A DNA stretch of 64,000 nt from Aestuariibaculum lutulentum. GTDB lineage: Bacteria > Bacteroidota > Bacteroidia > Flavobacteriales > Flavobacteriaceae. The position numbers were made by a program, and so were the translations under genes. Positions 15,857 to 23,858 of this stretch are shown piece by piece (position 1 is the stretch's first letter; every line of letters starts with the position of its first letter). The stretch lies in NCBI RefSeq assembly GCF_032926325.1, contig NZ_CP136709.1, positions 2,574,501 to 2,638,500 on the forward strand, written 5' to 3'. A model generated the notes under the pieces. The model made no database searches. It was not told the origin of the DNA and worked only from the letters and a program-made list of their open reading frames with translations.

Positions 15857-16429
15857 TTAATGCTTAAAAAAGCGCTTGGTTATGCTTGAATTGGATGTAC
15901 TAAGTTTTAATAGATACATGCCTGAGGTTAAATTAGAAATATTGATTTTATTACCCAAATAGGGTGTGCTATTGATTTCTTTACCTAGAATATTGTAAAT
16001 AGAAACCGTTTTTAAATCTAATCCATTTGGTATGTTCAAAGTCAATAAATCCTTAGCAGGGTTTGGCGATAAGGTGATGCTTTTTATGGAAAACTCTTTG
16101 TCACTTAAGGCTTCTTCAACAGTAATAGTTCCTCCCATTGTTTGTGTATGAACTCCACATATATAAGGATTAGTACCTACGACGGTAAAGGTATACTCGA
16201 AAACGTGATTTATTTCTGTAAATTCTTCGCTATCAAAAGATTCTGAGCTTCCTGGTTGACTTACAACGGAATGACGTAAGTTATCTGTCCAAGTCCATCT
16301 TACGGTTTCTCCAACTTTTATAGTTAAATTCAAGCTGGTACCAACAGAAGTGTCCCAGTTAAGGTCGTGAATGCTTTGTGCATGTATTCCACAAGCAGTT
16401 AATACAAAAAGGAGTAGAATTGTTTTCAT
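15857..16429 (-). CDS. T9SS-exported cupredoxin (plastocyanin-like) protein
   Basis: A 190-residue protein with a Sec signal peptide (ends GIHA, mature from QSIHD), a cupredoxin domain (about residues 25-107) and a type A type IX secretion sorting domain (about 115-190, starting SITLSPNPAKDLLTLN and ending KRFFKH). Type 1 copper ligands are visible as His53 (LRHSVV), Cys91, His94 and Met98 (CGVHTQTM). The protein should be carried across the outer membrane by the T9SS and attached or released at the cell surface, placing a blue-copper electron carrier outside the cell. It is the second gene of the operon, 34 bp before DUF5777. Confidence 0.88.
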   Translation of the reverse strand: MKTILLLFVLTACGIHAQSIHDLNWDTSVGTSLNLTIKVGETVRWTWTDNLRHSVVSQPGSSESFDSEEFTEINHVFEYTFTVVGTNPYICGVHTQTMGGTITVEEALSDKEFSIKSITLSPNPAKDLLTLNIPNGLDLKTVSIYNILGKEINSTPYLGNKINISNLTSGMYLLKLSTSNSSITKRFFKH

Positions 16430-16444
16430 GTGGTAGTTGTTTAA

Positions 16445-16834
16445 TTAATTATTAATAACACTACACTGATCCAGTTTTACCTGTTCTAATAAATCGTCGA
16501 ATCCAATACAACGTCCTTTAACTTTGACAATTGTATTTTTTTTTGGGGGAGGTTGAATACTATTACTAAACTGACAAAATACACTGTTGTTTAATGTCAT
16601 GTCTGTTTGGTTTAAGTCGGTTATAATACCCGAAACCTCAATGGTTTTGTTTATATATTTAAGTTCTGATTGAGCAGGGGAAAGTATAAAGGCCTCATTA
16701 AGCGCAGAAGCTTCAATTACAAAATCGGCTGATTCTGTTTCAATATTTCTGTGATCTTGGTATATATAACTATAACCAAAATAAAGTGCAATAAGGAAAA
16801 CGGCAAGTATATATATGTAATACCTTTTTTGCAT
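16445..16834 (-). CDS. Membrane-anchored OB-fold protein (tRNA_anti-like)
   Basis: A 129-residue protein with one N-terminal transmembrane segment (about residues 5-21) and an OB-fold-like extracytoplasmic domain: KYINKTIEVSGIITDLNQTD, then NTIVKVKGRCIGFDDLLEQVKLDQC. The pattern fits the tRNA_anti-like family, which is named for its fold; no RNA role is implied for exported members. Two cysteines flank the domain (CQF, RCIGF) and one is near the C-terminus (DQCSV). It is the first gene of the seven-gene minus-strand operon, 15 bp before the cupredoxin gene. Only a 7/8 match to the -7 consensus lies close upstream, so its promoter is unclear. Confidence 0.75.
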   Translation of the reverse strand: MQKRYYIYILAVFLIALYFGYSYIYQDHRNIETESADFVIEASALNEAFILSPAQSELKYINKTIEVSGIITDLNQTDMTLNNSVFCQFSNSIQPPPKKNTIVKVKGRCIGFDDLLEQVKLDQCSVINN

Positions 16835-16928
16835 TTTCTTTTAAATTTAGCAAAAAAAAACGACATTTAAAAGCAGAAAAAATACCTGCAACGTTTCGTA
16901 TTCGTTTTTAAGATTGCTAATTATATTG

Positions 16929-16980
16929 ATTTAGGCTTTCAAGAAAACACTTTTTATGTGTATTCCTTAAAAGCCTAAAT
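16929..16980. repeat. Long inverted repeat in the gap between the DUF4382 gene and the redox operon
   Basis: TTTAGGCTTT at 16930-16939 pairs with its complement at 16970-16979, and ACAC/GTGT pairs within the loop. It lies 30 bp beyond the stop of the DUF4382 gene. On the minus strand it is not followed by a clean T-run, so it is a weak terminator candidate or a processed structure. Confidence 0.4.
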
Positions 16981-17009
16981 AAAATTATTTACGAAGTTTA
17001 TGAGGAAAT

Positions 17010-17843
17010 TTAAGGGGTAACTGCGGTTAGTACAATGGTTCCTGCTTCAGTTACTTCACCAACCAAAACAGTGGTTTCTGCACTATACTCGTTGTAACCT
17101 TCTCTGGTTATTTTTAATGTGTATGTTCCTGCCTCAAGGCCCTGGAATAAGAAGTTCCCATCCATATCGGTCATGGTGTCGGTAATTTTAACAGCTTCAG
17201 CATTGTAAATTTCTACGGTAACGCCTTCCATAACCGTTTCAGTCTCTTCAATGGTTTCAACTACAGTACCACTTACAGACCCAGAATTAACTTCGGCATT
17301 GACTTTAATTACAGGTTTTAAATTGTACTTGCCAGTAATTCCTGATTCAACAATAGATTCACTTACCACCCAATCAAGAATAAAAGTGTAAGTGAAACCT
17401 CCTTCTAATACAGTGTTTAAATTTAATTTTAAACCAGATTGCATTGCGCTTGGTGTATCTAAAGGGATTAATGTGTCGTCACCTTCTAATTTAAGGGTGT
17501 TACCATCACCTAAAACAAGTCTGATTTGTTTCATCATTCCTGCCGGAATTAATTGATCAGTCAATAAAAGGCTATTGCCCGCGATAAGTTCTGTTAAATC
17601 AACTTCAATAGGATATGCTTCTGCAGGGGCAAAACTTTGCCAACCTGCTTCGCTATCGGTGGCATTATATTGAATATCTGTAATTACAACGTTGACTTCT
17701 TCGTAATCGCCAATTTCATCAACTAATTTTAATTGAACTCTTGAAGGGCTGTCATTTTTATCATCATTACAACTTTGAAAAAAGCCTAATGAGATAATAG
17801 AAATGCCAATAAATAAGTAGGTTTTTAATGTCTTTAAATTCAT
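17010..17843 (-). CDS. DUF4382 lipoprotein with carboxypeptidase-regulatory-like domain
   Basis: A 277-residue lipoprotein (signal MNLKTLKTYLFIGISIISLG, lipid Cys in FQSCNDD). It has a DUF4382 domain (about residues 33-170, RVQLKLVDEIGDYEEVNVVI to GKYNLKPVIKVN) and a C-terminal CarboxypepD_reg-like beta-sandwich (about 180-270, SGSVSGTVVETIEET, GNFLFQGLEAGTYTLKITREGY). It is probably exposed at the cell envelope as a binding or structural protein. The ATG at 17843 was chosen because it gives a compact lipoprotein signal; an alternative upstream start at 17888 would add 15 residues with no signal character. It is transcribed toward the redox operon but separated from it by 175 bp. Confidence 0.82.
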   Translation of the reverse strand: MNLKTLKTYLFIGISIISLGFFQSCNDDKNDSPSRVQLKLVDEIGDYEEVNVVITDIQYNATDSEAGWQSFAPAEAYPIEVDLTELIAGNSLLLTDQLIPAGMMKQIRLVLGDGNTLKLEGDDTLIPLDTPSAMQSGLKLNLNTVLEGGFTYTFILDWVVSESIVESGITGKYNLKPVIKVNAEVNSGSVSGTVVETIEETETVMEGVTVEIYNAEAVKITDTMTDMDGNFLFQGLEAGTYTLKITREGYNEYSAETTVLVGEVTEAGTIVLTAVTP

Positions 17844-17956
17844 TTTTTTTGATTTAGGAATTATGTTAATTGTTGTATGAATATACAATAAGATACTTGT
17901 TTAAATTCCTATCCCGCCTTTTAAAAAAAATAAAAAATATTGATGATTTTAAAATT

Positions 17957-18493
17957 TTACAACTCGACCTGTGCGTTTTGTTGCTTAACAATATCGATGT
18001 AATCTTCAATAACAAATCCAGAAGGTTTAAATTTAGAACTTCGGTGTTTCGATTGTTCCTGGCGTTCGATACTTCTTGCAAAACGGCGTACACTGTCTTT
18101 CGTTTTTAGAATGATACCAGGAACAGGTACGTTTTTACCATTTTCGTCTTTGGCAACCATAGTAAAGTATGATGAGTTACAATGCTTTTTCTCTCCGGTT
18201 TGAATATTTTCACTTTCTACGCGAACACCTATAACCATAGAGGTTCTACCGGTAAAGTTTACAGATGCTTTTAGGGTTACCAGTTCACCAACTTCAATAG
18301 GGTTTAAAAAATCGACTTTATTAACAGATGCAGTTACACAGTAATTTCTGGAGTGTTTTGAAGCGCAGGCAAACGCAATTTGGTCCATTAAACTCAAAAT
18401 AAAACCACCGTGTATTTTTCCACTAAAATTAGAATGCGATGGCAGCATTAATTGGGTTAAGGTAATTTGAGATTCTTCTATGGTTTTAAACAT
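17957..18493 (-). CDS. Acyl-CoA thioesterase (hotdog fold)
   Basis: A 178-residue cytoplasmic hotdog protein of the YciA/BACH type. The first segment (TLTQLMLPSHSNFSGKIHGGFILSLMDQIAFACASKHS) contains the typical N-FSG-IHGG-xL-x-MD pattern with the probable catalytic Asp. VDFLNPIEVGELVTLKASVNFTGRTSM and GEKKHCNSSYFTMVA follow as the central strands. It hydrolyses acyl-CoA to free fatty acid and CoA. The C-terminal 45 residues are basic and polar (RRFARSIERQEQSKHRSSKF) and extend beyond the core fold. No neighbour suggests a specific acyl chain. Confidence 0.9.
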   Translation of the reverse strand: MFKTIEESQITLTQLMLPSHSNFSGKIHGGFILSLMDQIAFACASKHSRNYCVTASVNKVDFLNPIEVGELVTLKASVNFTGRTSMVIGVRVESENIQTGEKKHCNSSYFTMVAKDENGKNVPVPGIILKTKDSVRRFARSIERQEQSKHRSSKFKPSGFVIEDYIDIVKQQNAQVEL

Positions 18494-18670
18494 GAGTAAT
18501 GACTTAATAATTAATTTTTAGGAGATTGAAATTCTAATATTTATCTAATATAATTATATCTCTTTGAGTTATTCTAAGCTTAAATTTATTTTTCGTGAGT
18601 TTTAAAATAATTAAGTTTTTTAAAATTATTTTCTCAGTAAAAATACTTAGGTCTTGAAAATACCGTAAAT

Positions 18671-18697
18671 AAAAAACACCTGTGTAATACAGGTGTT
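18671..18697 (-). terminator. Rho-independent terminator of rmuC
   Basis: AACACCTGT pairs perfectly with ACAGGTGTT across 5 nt; on the minus strand a T-run follows. It begins 31 bp after the rmuC stop. Confidence 0.8.
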
Positions 18698-18728
18698 CCT
18701 TATAATTTATTGAAGCTAAAAGATTTAA

Positions 18729-20108
18729 TTATTCCTCTTCAGCACGTTTTAAAAGCTTTTCGTTTTGTTGTTTGGTTGCTTTAGCTCCAAGTTTTTTAAG
18801 GTTCTCTACACGTTTAACCAAATTACCTTTTCCGGTAAGTTTTACCATAGCACTTTCGTATGACTTTTGAACAGTTCCTATCTGGTTTCCGACTTTAATT
18901 AATTCGTCGGTAAGGTTGACAAACGAATCGTAAAGACGACCGGCTTGTGTAGCAATTTCAATGGCATTTTGCTGCTGCTTTTCGTTGTTCCACATCGTAT
19001 CGATGGTTCTAAGGGTAGCCAAAAGGGTAGAAGGGGTTACAATAACAATATTCTTTTCAAAAGCTCTATTGTATATGCTGTTATCTTCGTTAACTACCAC
19101 GGCAAAAGCAGGCTCTATCGGGATGAACATCAGTACGAAATCTGGCGACTCGATATCGTATAAATCCTGATAGTTTTTTTCTGAAAGTTGGTCGACATGC
19201 TTCTTAATGGAGTTGACATGCGCTTTTAAAAAATTAGATTTGTCTTCATCTTCAGCATTTACATAACGTTCGTAATCAACTAATGAAACTTTACTATCAA
19301 TAATCATTTTCTTATTATCCGGCAGATGTAAAACCACATCGGGTAATACGCGAGCACCGGTATCTAAAGTGAAATTTTGCTGAACAAAATATTCACGATC
19401 TTTTTCTAATCCCGATTTTTCTAATACACGCTCCAATACCAATTCGCCCCAGTTTCCTTGCATCTTACTGTCACCTTTTAAGGCACGTGTCAGGTTTGTG
19501 GCTTCTTTGGTCATTTGCTGATTAAGGTCTTTAAGCCCCAATAATTGCTCCTTTAAGGCCGAATGCATACTAATGCTTTCCTTTTGAGAATCTTCAACTT
19601 TCTTCTCGAAGCCTTGTATTTTTTCCTGCAACGGATTTAAAATATGTTTTAGGTTTTCTTTATTTTGAAGGGTGAATTTCTCCGATTTTTCGTCTAAAAT
19701 CTTGTTAGCTAAATTTTCAAACTCTTTGGTGAATTTTTCCTGAAGCTTTTCTACTTCACTTTTTTGTTCCTCGTTTTTAAGTTTCAGATTTTCAAATTCT
19801 GTGTTTTTTATAGCTAATTCAGAATTTAAAAACTCTTTTTCACGACGAATGTCTTCACGCTCATGTTCAACTTTAGAAATCGTTTCTTTGAATTCAATAA
19901 TCTGTTTGTTGAACATTTCGGTTTGTTTATTCAGTTCCGATGCTGAAGCTTGCTTCATGTCACTAAATTGTTGCTGTAAAATAGCATTGCGTTCGGTTAA
20001 GGCGCTGAGTTCGCTTTTGCCTTTTAATTTGTTGATAAGCATACCAATATAGGCACCGATACCCGCCGAAATGACAATGGCAAGAATAAGAATGAGGTTG
20101 TCGTTCAT
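18729..20108 (-). CDS. rmuC: DNA recombination protein RmuC
   Basis: A 459-residue protein with an N-terminal transmembrane helix (about residues 4-26), a long coiled coil (about 30-195, rich in Glu/Lys/Gln) and a PD-(D/E)XK nuclease-like domain (about 215-420). That domain carries MQGNWGELVLERVLEKSGL, LPDVVLHLPDNKKMIIDSKVSL and DFVLMFIPIEPAF. RmuC limits recombination at inverted repeats, and homologues have been linked to resolving damaged DNA near the membrane. It has its own -7 box (20126-20133) and terminator. The start gives a membrane segment right after the first three residues, as in the family. Confidence 0.94.
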   Translation of the reverse strand: MNDNLILILAIVISAGIGAYIGMLINKLKGKSELSALTERNAILQQQFSDMKQASASELNKQTEMFNKQIIEFKETISKVEHEREDIRREKEFLNSELAIKNTEFENLKLKNEEQKSEVEKLQEKFTKEFENLANKILDEKSEKFTLQNKENLKHILNPLQEKIQGFEKKVEDSQKESISMHSALKEQLLGLKDLNQQMTKEATNLTRALKGDSKMQGNWGELVLERVLEKSGLEKDREYFVQQNFTLDTGARVLPDVVLHLPDNKKMIIDSKVSLVDYERYVNAEDEDKSNFLKAHVNSIKKHVDQLSEKNYQDLYDIESPDFVLMFIPIEPAFAVVVNEDNSIYNRAFEKNIVIVTPSTLLATLRTIDTMWNNEKQQQNAIEIATQAGRLYDSFVNLTDELIKVGNQIGTVQKSYESAMVKLTGKGNLVKRVENLKKLGAKATKQQNEKLLKRAEEE

Positions 20109-20125
20109 GTAAAAATGTATTTATT

Positions 20126-20133
20126 CAAAGATA
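20126..20133 (-). promoter_or_regulatory. -7 promoter element of rmuC
   Basis: The minus strand reads TATCTTTG; the start codon is 17 nt downstream. Confidence 0.6.
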
Positions 20134-20176
20134 AATTTTTTACGAACGTATATTATGTTGAATTTTTAAAAGTTAT

Positions 20177-21901
20177 TTACAGCACCGATGTTGTAATGGC
20201 TATATCGCTGTCTTGCCAGGCTTTATTAAATTCGTTTTTAATCTTTTTCGCTTCTTTAGTTTTTCCTTGGGCAATCAAGCTGTTATATAATCCCATTAAC
20301 GACCAGCCGTTTTGTCTTAGATTGACTAAATCTTCTTTATAGACTTTTTCGGCGTCTTCATATCGTTTGGCTTTCATTAATACGTCTCCTAAATTTTGTC
20401 TTGGCGGAATATGCCAGGCCGAGGGTTCGTTATAAATTAAATCGTCTTCAATTTCGACAGCCTTTTCGAAATGGGTAATAGCGGTGTTGTAATCTTTAGT
20501 GTTTGCAGCAATTTCGCCTGAAACAATTTCGTAGGCTAATTTGGCAAGTGTGGTACCACTATCGAAGCCTGTAGCTAAATTGGTTTCCATATCCGGATCA
20601 TTTATCAGAATATTAATTGCTTCGAGTTCTTCTTTGGCTTCTTTTAAGTTATTTTTTCGAGTGAATGCAATCCCTCTTGTATAATGCCAGATGAGTTTTA
20701 AATGTTTAATGTCATCTTTTGGTTTTGGGTAGGTTAAAATATCATTCCATTTACCAAATCGGGTGTAGGCCAGTAGAGGTGTTGATGCAAAGTTTTGTAA
20801 AAAGTGAAGCTCTTTCATTTCGCCAACGGGTACTTTTTCAGCGGTTTTTTTCGCCGCTTCAATGGCGAGTTGACTATTGCCTAATAAACTAGATGCCGAC
20901 CATAAAAAATGAATGTTATGCGGATAGTACCCCAATGGATACATCCCTTGTGAATAGCATTGAGAGATATAGTCTTCATCAGCTAAAATGGCTTTTTGGT
21001 TGGCTTCAACGGCATCTTTATAACGACCAACTCTTATGTAAATATGGGATGGCATATGTACAATATGTCCGGCAGCTGGTATGAGAGAAGCCAGTTTTTC
21101 TGCACTTGGCACAGCCTTATCTGGTTTAGGTAGTTCTACCATATGAATGTAATAGTGGTGAGCTCCCGGGTTATCAGGATCTAGCTCCATGGCTTTTTCT
21201 AAAGCTGATTTAGCTTTGTCTATATTAGGCGAAGGATTCCCTTTTTTGTCCCAGTAATTCCAAGGAACCGTATTCATTACTGATGCAGCATACAGCGTTT
21301 GTATGTCGCTATCGTTAGGATATTGAACTACAACGTTCTCCATGGCTTTCATGTAAGCCATATTCAGTTCCTCAACATCTTTGGTTAAATCGGTAGAGTA
21401 GCGGTGTGTTAGCGCTTCAATAAGCGCCTGTTCTTTGGGCGATGCATTTTTGATTTGCTTCACAGCATTGGCAATAGCTTCGTTGTATTTAAGTTTTCGC
21501 TCATCATCAGGTTGCGGGTCGTTTATATTCGGTCCTAGTGTATAGGCTTGACCCCAAAATGCCATGGCACAATTCGGGTCTAACCGTGATGCTTCCATAA
21601 AAGAGCGATGTGCCTCAGCATGATTAAAGGCATAGGTTAAGCGAATACCTTGATTGAAAAATCGCTGAGCTAATTCATTTTTAGTGCTTACTTTATAATT
21701 GTGATTACCCAGATTTTCAAAAAGTGGGGCGATTTGTTTGGTTGAGTCTATATTTTCTAAAAGAAACGCAGTAGAGGTGCAGCTAATAGAATTTGCACCA
21801 ATTTTACTGGTGTAATCAAAAGTGTCTTCCCGGTTTATTTTATATGAAATCGTTGCATACAGTATAACAGCTGTAAACAAAATGGTTAGTTTAGTTTTCA
21901 T
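20177..21901 (-). CDS. Exported TPR protein with conserved His motifs
   Basis: A 574-residue protein with an N-terminal hydrophobic segment (residues 5-20, signal or anchor) and TPR repeats along its length (AEAHRSFMEASRLDPNCA, AKSALEKAMELDPDNPG, AITHFEKAVEIEDDL, AEKVYKEDLVNLRQNG). A distinctive centre contains AHHYYIHMVE (His248, 249, 253) and AGHIVHMPSHIYIRVG (His279, 282, 286), plus AFNHAEAHRS (His94, 98). This family is widespread and annotated only as 'tetratricopeptide repeat protein'. The clustered histidines look more like a metal or cofactor site than a plain scaffold. It is probably periplasmic. It lies 68 bp upstream of rmuC, but rmuC has its own promoter. Confidence 0.8.
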   Translation of the reverse strand: MKTKLTILFTAVILYATISYKINREDTFDYTSKIGANSISCTSTAFLLENIDSTKQIAPLFENLGNHNYKVSTKNELAQRFFNQGIRLTYAFNHAEAHRSFMEASRLDPNCAMAFWGQAYTLGPNINDPQPDDERKLKYNEAIANAVKQIKNASPKEQALIEALTHRYSTDLTKDVEELNMAYMKAMENVVVQYPNDSDIQTLYAASVMNTVPWNYWDKKGNPSPNIDKAKSALEKAMELDPDNPGAHHYYIHMVELPKPDKAVPSAEKLASLIPAAGHIVHMPSHIYIRVGRYKDAVEANQKAILADEDYISQCYSQGMYPLGYYPHNIHFLWSASSLLGNSQLAIEAAKKTAEKVPVGEMKELHFLQNFASTPLLAYTRFGKWNDILTYPKPKDDIKHLKLIWHYTRGIAFTRKNNLKEAKEELEAINILINDPDMETNLATGFDSGTTLAKLAYEIVSGEIAANTKDYNTAITHFEKAVEIEDDLIYNEPSAWHIPPRQNLGDVLMKAKRYEDAEKVYKEDLVNLRQNGWSLMGLYNSLIAQGKTKEAKKIKNEFNKAWQDSDIAITTSVL

Positions 21902-22017
21902 AATATCAATCGTTTAGGGTTGTTTTAATTTACCTAAGGGGTAGGTGTAGAAACTGATTGATTATGAGGAAGCTTTGATATAAATTTAGTTAAATTGTTG
22001 ATAATAAGAAAGTCCTG

Positions 22018-22812
22018 TTACTTTTTAATGCGGAAACTTCCGGTTTTTTCATCAAAAGCAATAAGGTCTTTAGGGAATAATTTTTCAAAAGCTCCACTTT
22101 TAATCAGGTTGCAGGGCTGATCGATTTCCACTTCACCTTTAGTCATAACAATCATACTATCACATAACTGAATTGCCAAATCGATTTCGTGTGATGAGAA
22201 CAAAATGGTTTTCCCCGTTTCCTTGGCTAGTTTTTTAAGCAATTTTAAAATATATGCTTTGTGATACATATCTAAATGCGTTGTTGGTTCGTCCAGAATA
22301 ATCAGATTAGTATCCTGAGCCAACGCTCTTGCAATCATGACTTTTTGTAGCTGACCATCACTTAATTCAAAACATTTTTTGTACTTGATATCTTCAATGT
22401 GGGTTTGTTCCAAGGCTTGATTAACAACGCTAATATCTTCGTTTGTTAGGTTTCCAACCCAATTAGTGTAAGGTTGTCTTCCTAAAGCCACTAATTCGAA
22501 AACCGATAAGTTTTTAGAAATCATTTTTTCGGTTAACACCAAACTTAAAATTTTAGCTAAATCAATGGCGCTTTGTTTTTCTATGGGTTTGTTGTTTATA
22601 AAAACTCGTCCGTTAATTGGAGTTTGTACCTTGGTAAGCGTGCGAAGCAGTGTAGATTTCCCAATACCATTGGCACCAACAAGTCCAACCAATTCGCCTT
22701 GATGCAATTCAATATTAATGTTAGAAGCAATAACAGTTTGTTCTTTTTTGGAGATATAACCAATGCTTAAATTTTCGGTTTTTAAAATGATATGTTGTTT
22801 GTTGTTTTCCAC
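22018..22812 (-). CDS. btuD: ABC transporter ATP-binding protein, cobalamin/iron-siderophore type
   Basis: A 264-residue ATPase with Walker A GANGIGKST (about residues 46-54), a signature motif that reads LSDGQ instead of LSGGQ, Walker B LIILDEPTTHLD, and the switch His in LFSSHEIDLA. It drives import of a corrinoid through the adjacent permease. The assignment to B12 rests on the locus (riboswitch and BtuB-like receptor); by sequence alone it could equally be a FecE/FhuC-like subunit. There is no ATG near the start; the frame begins at a GTG (22812), 14 bp after the permease stop. It is the third gene of btuF-btuC-btuD. Confidence 0.85.
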   Translation of the reverse strand: MENNKQHIILKTENLSIGYISKKEQTVIASNINIELHQGELVGLVGANGIGKSTLLRTLTKVQTPINGRVFINNKPIEKQSAIDLAKILSLVLTEKMISKNLSVFELVALGRQPYTNWVGNLTNEDISVVNQALEQTHIEDIKYKKCFELSDGQLQKVMIARALAQDTNLIILDEPTTHLDMYHKAYILKLLKKLAKETGKTILFSSHEIDLAIQLCDSMIVMTKGEVEIDQPCNLIKSGAFEKLFPKDLIAFDEKTGSFRIKK

Positions 22813-22826
22813 TGAAATTTATCTAT

Positions 22827-23858
22827 TTAAAATATCATTTTACGTTTTCTTACCAATAACCAGATAATTACCGGAGCACCAATTAAAGCCGTAATGGCAT
22901 TGATTGGAAGGGTTAAGTCACTATTTGGAACCTGAGAAATACTATCGCAAACAAGCATAATTATCGAACCAAACAAAAACACGGCAGGTAATAAAATTTT
23001 ATGATTTGAGGTGTTGAAAATCTGTCGTGTTAAATGCGGAATAGCTAAACCTATAAACGCTATAGGGCCGGCAAAAGCAGTGATAGTTCCGGCAAGTAAA
23101 CTTGTAGCAATGATGATGGCTAATCGACTTCTTTTAATATTTAAACCTAAACTTTTGGCGTAATTTTCACCTAATAACAAAGTGTTTAACGATTTTATAG
23201 AGCCGATACTAATTATCAATCCGAAGCTGTAAATTATTGAAAATATTAAGAGCTCATGCCACGATAAATTACCTAAACTTCCAAATCCCCAGAAAATATA
23301 TTGCTGTAACTGTTCGGCAGAACCAAAATATGAGAGGACACTCACTACTGAAGCTGTAATGCTGGCAAACATAAGTCCGATAATTAAAATGGCCATGGTA
23401 TCCCGAACTTTTAAAGAGGTGATTAAGACTGCAAAAAGAACAAGAAAACTTCCTAAACTGGCAGCAATAACAACACTCCATTTCGACATTAAAAAGGCAG
23501 CGAATACACTTCCAAATAAACCCGATCCTAAAATAATGGTTGCAACCCCCAAACTGGCTCCCGAGCTGATTCCTAAAACAAACGGGCCTGCTAAGGGATT
23601 TCTGAATAAGGTTTGCATGAGTAATCCGGAAATGCCTAACCCTGAACCAACTAAAATAGCAGTCACAGCTTTAGGTAAGCGGTAGTTAATAATAATGTAA
23701 TTCCATGATTCCTGCGAGGTATTACTACCTGTTAGACTATTAAAAACATCTTTTAACGGAATGTAAACCGAACCTAAACTTATATTGGTAAAAAAGCACA
23801 TTACCAACAAAACGGTAAGTACCAAAAATGAAATCTTATATGTTTTTAAGGATGTCAA
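22827..23858 (-). CDS. btuC: FecCD/BtuC family ABC transporter permease
   Basis: A 343-residue inner-membrane protein with about ten hydrophobic helices and the BtuC/FecCD hallmarks: NYRLPKAVTAILVGSGLGISGLLMQ, NPLAGPFVLGISSGASLG near residues 87-105, and the coupling-helix region GTITAFAGPIAFIGLAIPHLTRQIF near 258-282. It forms the translocation channel for corrinoid import with the ATPase downstream. The start is a TTG that follows the btuF stop directly (TAA then TTG), with no ATG near. Translation therefore probably depends on re-initiation by ribosomes finishing btuF. Confidence 0.9.
   Translation of the reverse strand: MTSLKTYKISFLVLTVLLVMCFFTNISLGSVYIPLKDVFNSLTGSNTSQESWNYIIINYRLPKAVTAILVGSGLGISGLLMQTLFRNPLAGPFVLGISSGASLGVATIILGSGLFGSVFAAFLMSKWSVVIAASLGSFLVLFAVLITSLKVRDTMAILIIGLMFASITASVVSVLSYFGSAEQLQQYIFWGFGSLGNLSWHELLIFSIIYSFGLIISIGSIKSLNTLLLGENYAKSLGLNIKRSRLAIIIATSLLAGTITAFAGPIAFIGLAIPHLTRQIFNTSNHKILLPAVFLFGSIIMLVCDSISQVPNSDLTLPINAITALIGAPVIIWLLVRKRKMIF

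Noticed and set aside
17870..18109. Plus-strand open frame across the DUF4382-thioesterase gap
   Set aside because: It covers the C-terminus of the thioesterase on the other strand and has no recognisable protein features.
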